Origin: Nemertoderma westbladi
Lineage: Eukaryota; Xenacoelomorpha; Nemertodermatida; Nemertodermatidae
Length of the DNA stretch: 29,339 bases
Assembly (NCBI GenBank): GCA_032718475.1
Contig: JAUCBJ010001743.1
Coordinates: 1-29,339, forward strand
Direction of reading: 5' to 3'
Position 1 is the stretch's first letter, and each line of letters begins with the position of its first letter. The position numbers were made by a program, and so were the translations under genes. The notes under the pieces were generated by a model. The model searched no databases. It saw only the letters and a program-made list of their open reading frames with translations, and had not been told where the DNA came from. Shown here piece by piece: positions 28,368-29,339 of the stretch.

Positions 28368-28985
28368 CTGCAGCATAAAATATATATATTGTAACTAATT
28401 AATTAAATATAAAAACGAAAAACCACCACATATAAAGGGAATCTATAGATGAACAAGAACAGCATTTGATATAAGCATATCACCAAAAACAATGCTTCAA
28501 ATTACAAATTCAAATTTAGCTTCAAATTTAGAACATGATCATTAAACCTGCAATGATCTGATACGTTTGTGACAAGTAAAAACACCCTAACAGTAGACAA
28601 TATCCTAACAATATCTCTTTTGTACAATATCTCGAGAACTATTCACTCTACTACTATTTTCAAGGAGTCTACACCCATTAAGTTGATCATTGCCATTCGA
28701 AAGAGCATTAGTAAGATTAGTCTCTAAAAAATCGCAACTTATGGTTATATTGATGCTTTCAAATTTTCAACTCGATAGCTTTAAATCCAACCAAGTTATT
28801 AGCATGTCAAAATTGTAATGAGCACGACAATGATGACAATGTTAACTATTTTCCCCAACCCCCTAATAGTTTCAGGCTTCACCAATTTCGGGGATCACCC
28901 CACAGAGAAACAGACAGGGCCTTCCCACAAATAATGTCATCAGAGATCAGAATGCCTTTGTGACATATTTATGCACACCTGTAGG
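28368..28985. other. non-coding, probable upstream intron of the EGF gene
   Basis: AT-rich sequence with no exon or RNA gene that I can see. LINE copy 3 starts at its right edge. Confidence 0.5.
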
Positions 28986-29339
28986 TGCAATCACCTACAT
29001 CACCCTGGGTCTATAGCGATAGTGTTAACCAAAATTCCGTCCATCTTCAGGATTTTATCTCTGGAAATGGATTGTTTTCGGCTGGAACACAGTTCAAGAA
29101 GTGAACTGGAAAGCTATGGACTCATAGTGGACCCAGTGGTAACAAGTTAGGTTCAACAGAAGGCACTCTATGGTTCTTTTTGGAGAATCTCATTTATCTC
29201 GATTGCTGTAAAGCTATACAGTAAAATATAATTCTAATAAATCGCATCAGGGACCCCATTGCGAGACTGCTCAGTGGAAATCAGAATGGGTTCCATAAAG
29301 GTAGTGGGACCATGGAGCCCATTTTGGGTAGAAGGATAT
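28986..29339 (+). mobile_element. LINE fragment with internal deletion, copy 3, running off the window
   Basis: 28986-29146 matches the endonuclease part of copy 1 (reverse complement of about 12018-11857, including the sequence coding DFISGNGLFSAGTQFKK). From about 29163 it matches the RT part (reverse complement of about 10900-10740, including the sequence coding QNGF.KG). About 950 bases between are gone, replaced by about 16 bases of filler. An in-frame TGA interrupts the endonuclease part (AAGAAGTGA near 29101). It continues past the window end. Confidence 0.88.

Noticed and set aside
1-29339. CRISPR arrays, bacterial operons or phage modules
   Set aside because: No direct-repeat/spacer arrays or bacterial gene layout; spliced EGF exons and eukaryotic retroelements show an animal genome.

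Overview
This is a stretch of animal (metazoan) nuclear DNA, most likely from an invertebrate. It is AT-rich and has no operons or Shine-Dalgarno sites. Two minus-strand exons near the right end are symmetrical phase 1-1 calcium-binding EGF exons, a hallmark of animal extracellular or membrane proteins. Almost everything else is transposable elements or their remains: BEL/Pao LTR retrotransposon, APE-type LINE, Penelope-like remnant, piggyBac, a hAT-like transposase-type gene, a TA-flanked non-autonomous DNA element and a giant palindrome. The species cannot be fixed from the sequence.

Layout. 1-4230 (+) is an uninterrupted BEL/Pao pol reading frame, entered inside the protease and reading through reverse transcriptase, RNase H, integrase and a C-terminal DUF5641-like domain. 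It is followed by a polypurine tract and a possible LTR start. About 5500-5520 looks like an LTR end/primer-binding junction, followed by an orphan 132-aa ORF, a GC-rich hairpin island, and a 591-aa orphan protein with three Cys-rich knuckles and a basic tail (6697-8472). These may form a Gag-like unit of an LTR element, but no family was recognised. 9731-12890 (-) is a LINE with endonuclease and RT in two frames, and a broken THAP-like zinc-finger remnant lies directly upstream of it. 13450-13800 holds a diverged 161-bp tandem repeat. 14113-16688 (+) is a decayed hAT-like transposase-type gene with a credible small intron. 16725-20270 (-) is a dead piggyBac element with a duplicated terminal hairpin motif. 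20489-20631 is a near-perfect palindrome. 22480-24974 is two near-identical copies of a 1.24-1.25 kb terminal-inverted-repeat element sharing one TA. From 25719 to 28367 two EGF exons of a host gene (-) flank a 2.4-kb intron filled with a Penelope-like RT scrap, a 5'-truncated LINE 3' end and a hammerhead-like motif. A third, internally deleted LINE copy runs off the right edge.

How the parts relate. Only the EGF exons are clearly host coding sequence. The other genes are selfish elements, and their condition suggests different ages: the BEL pol is open throughout, the tandem TIR elements are almost identical, while the LINE copies, piggyBac and hAT-like gene carry frameshifts and nonsense codons. 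Calls rest on reading motifs by eye; no database search was run.
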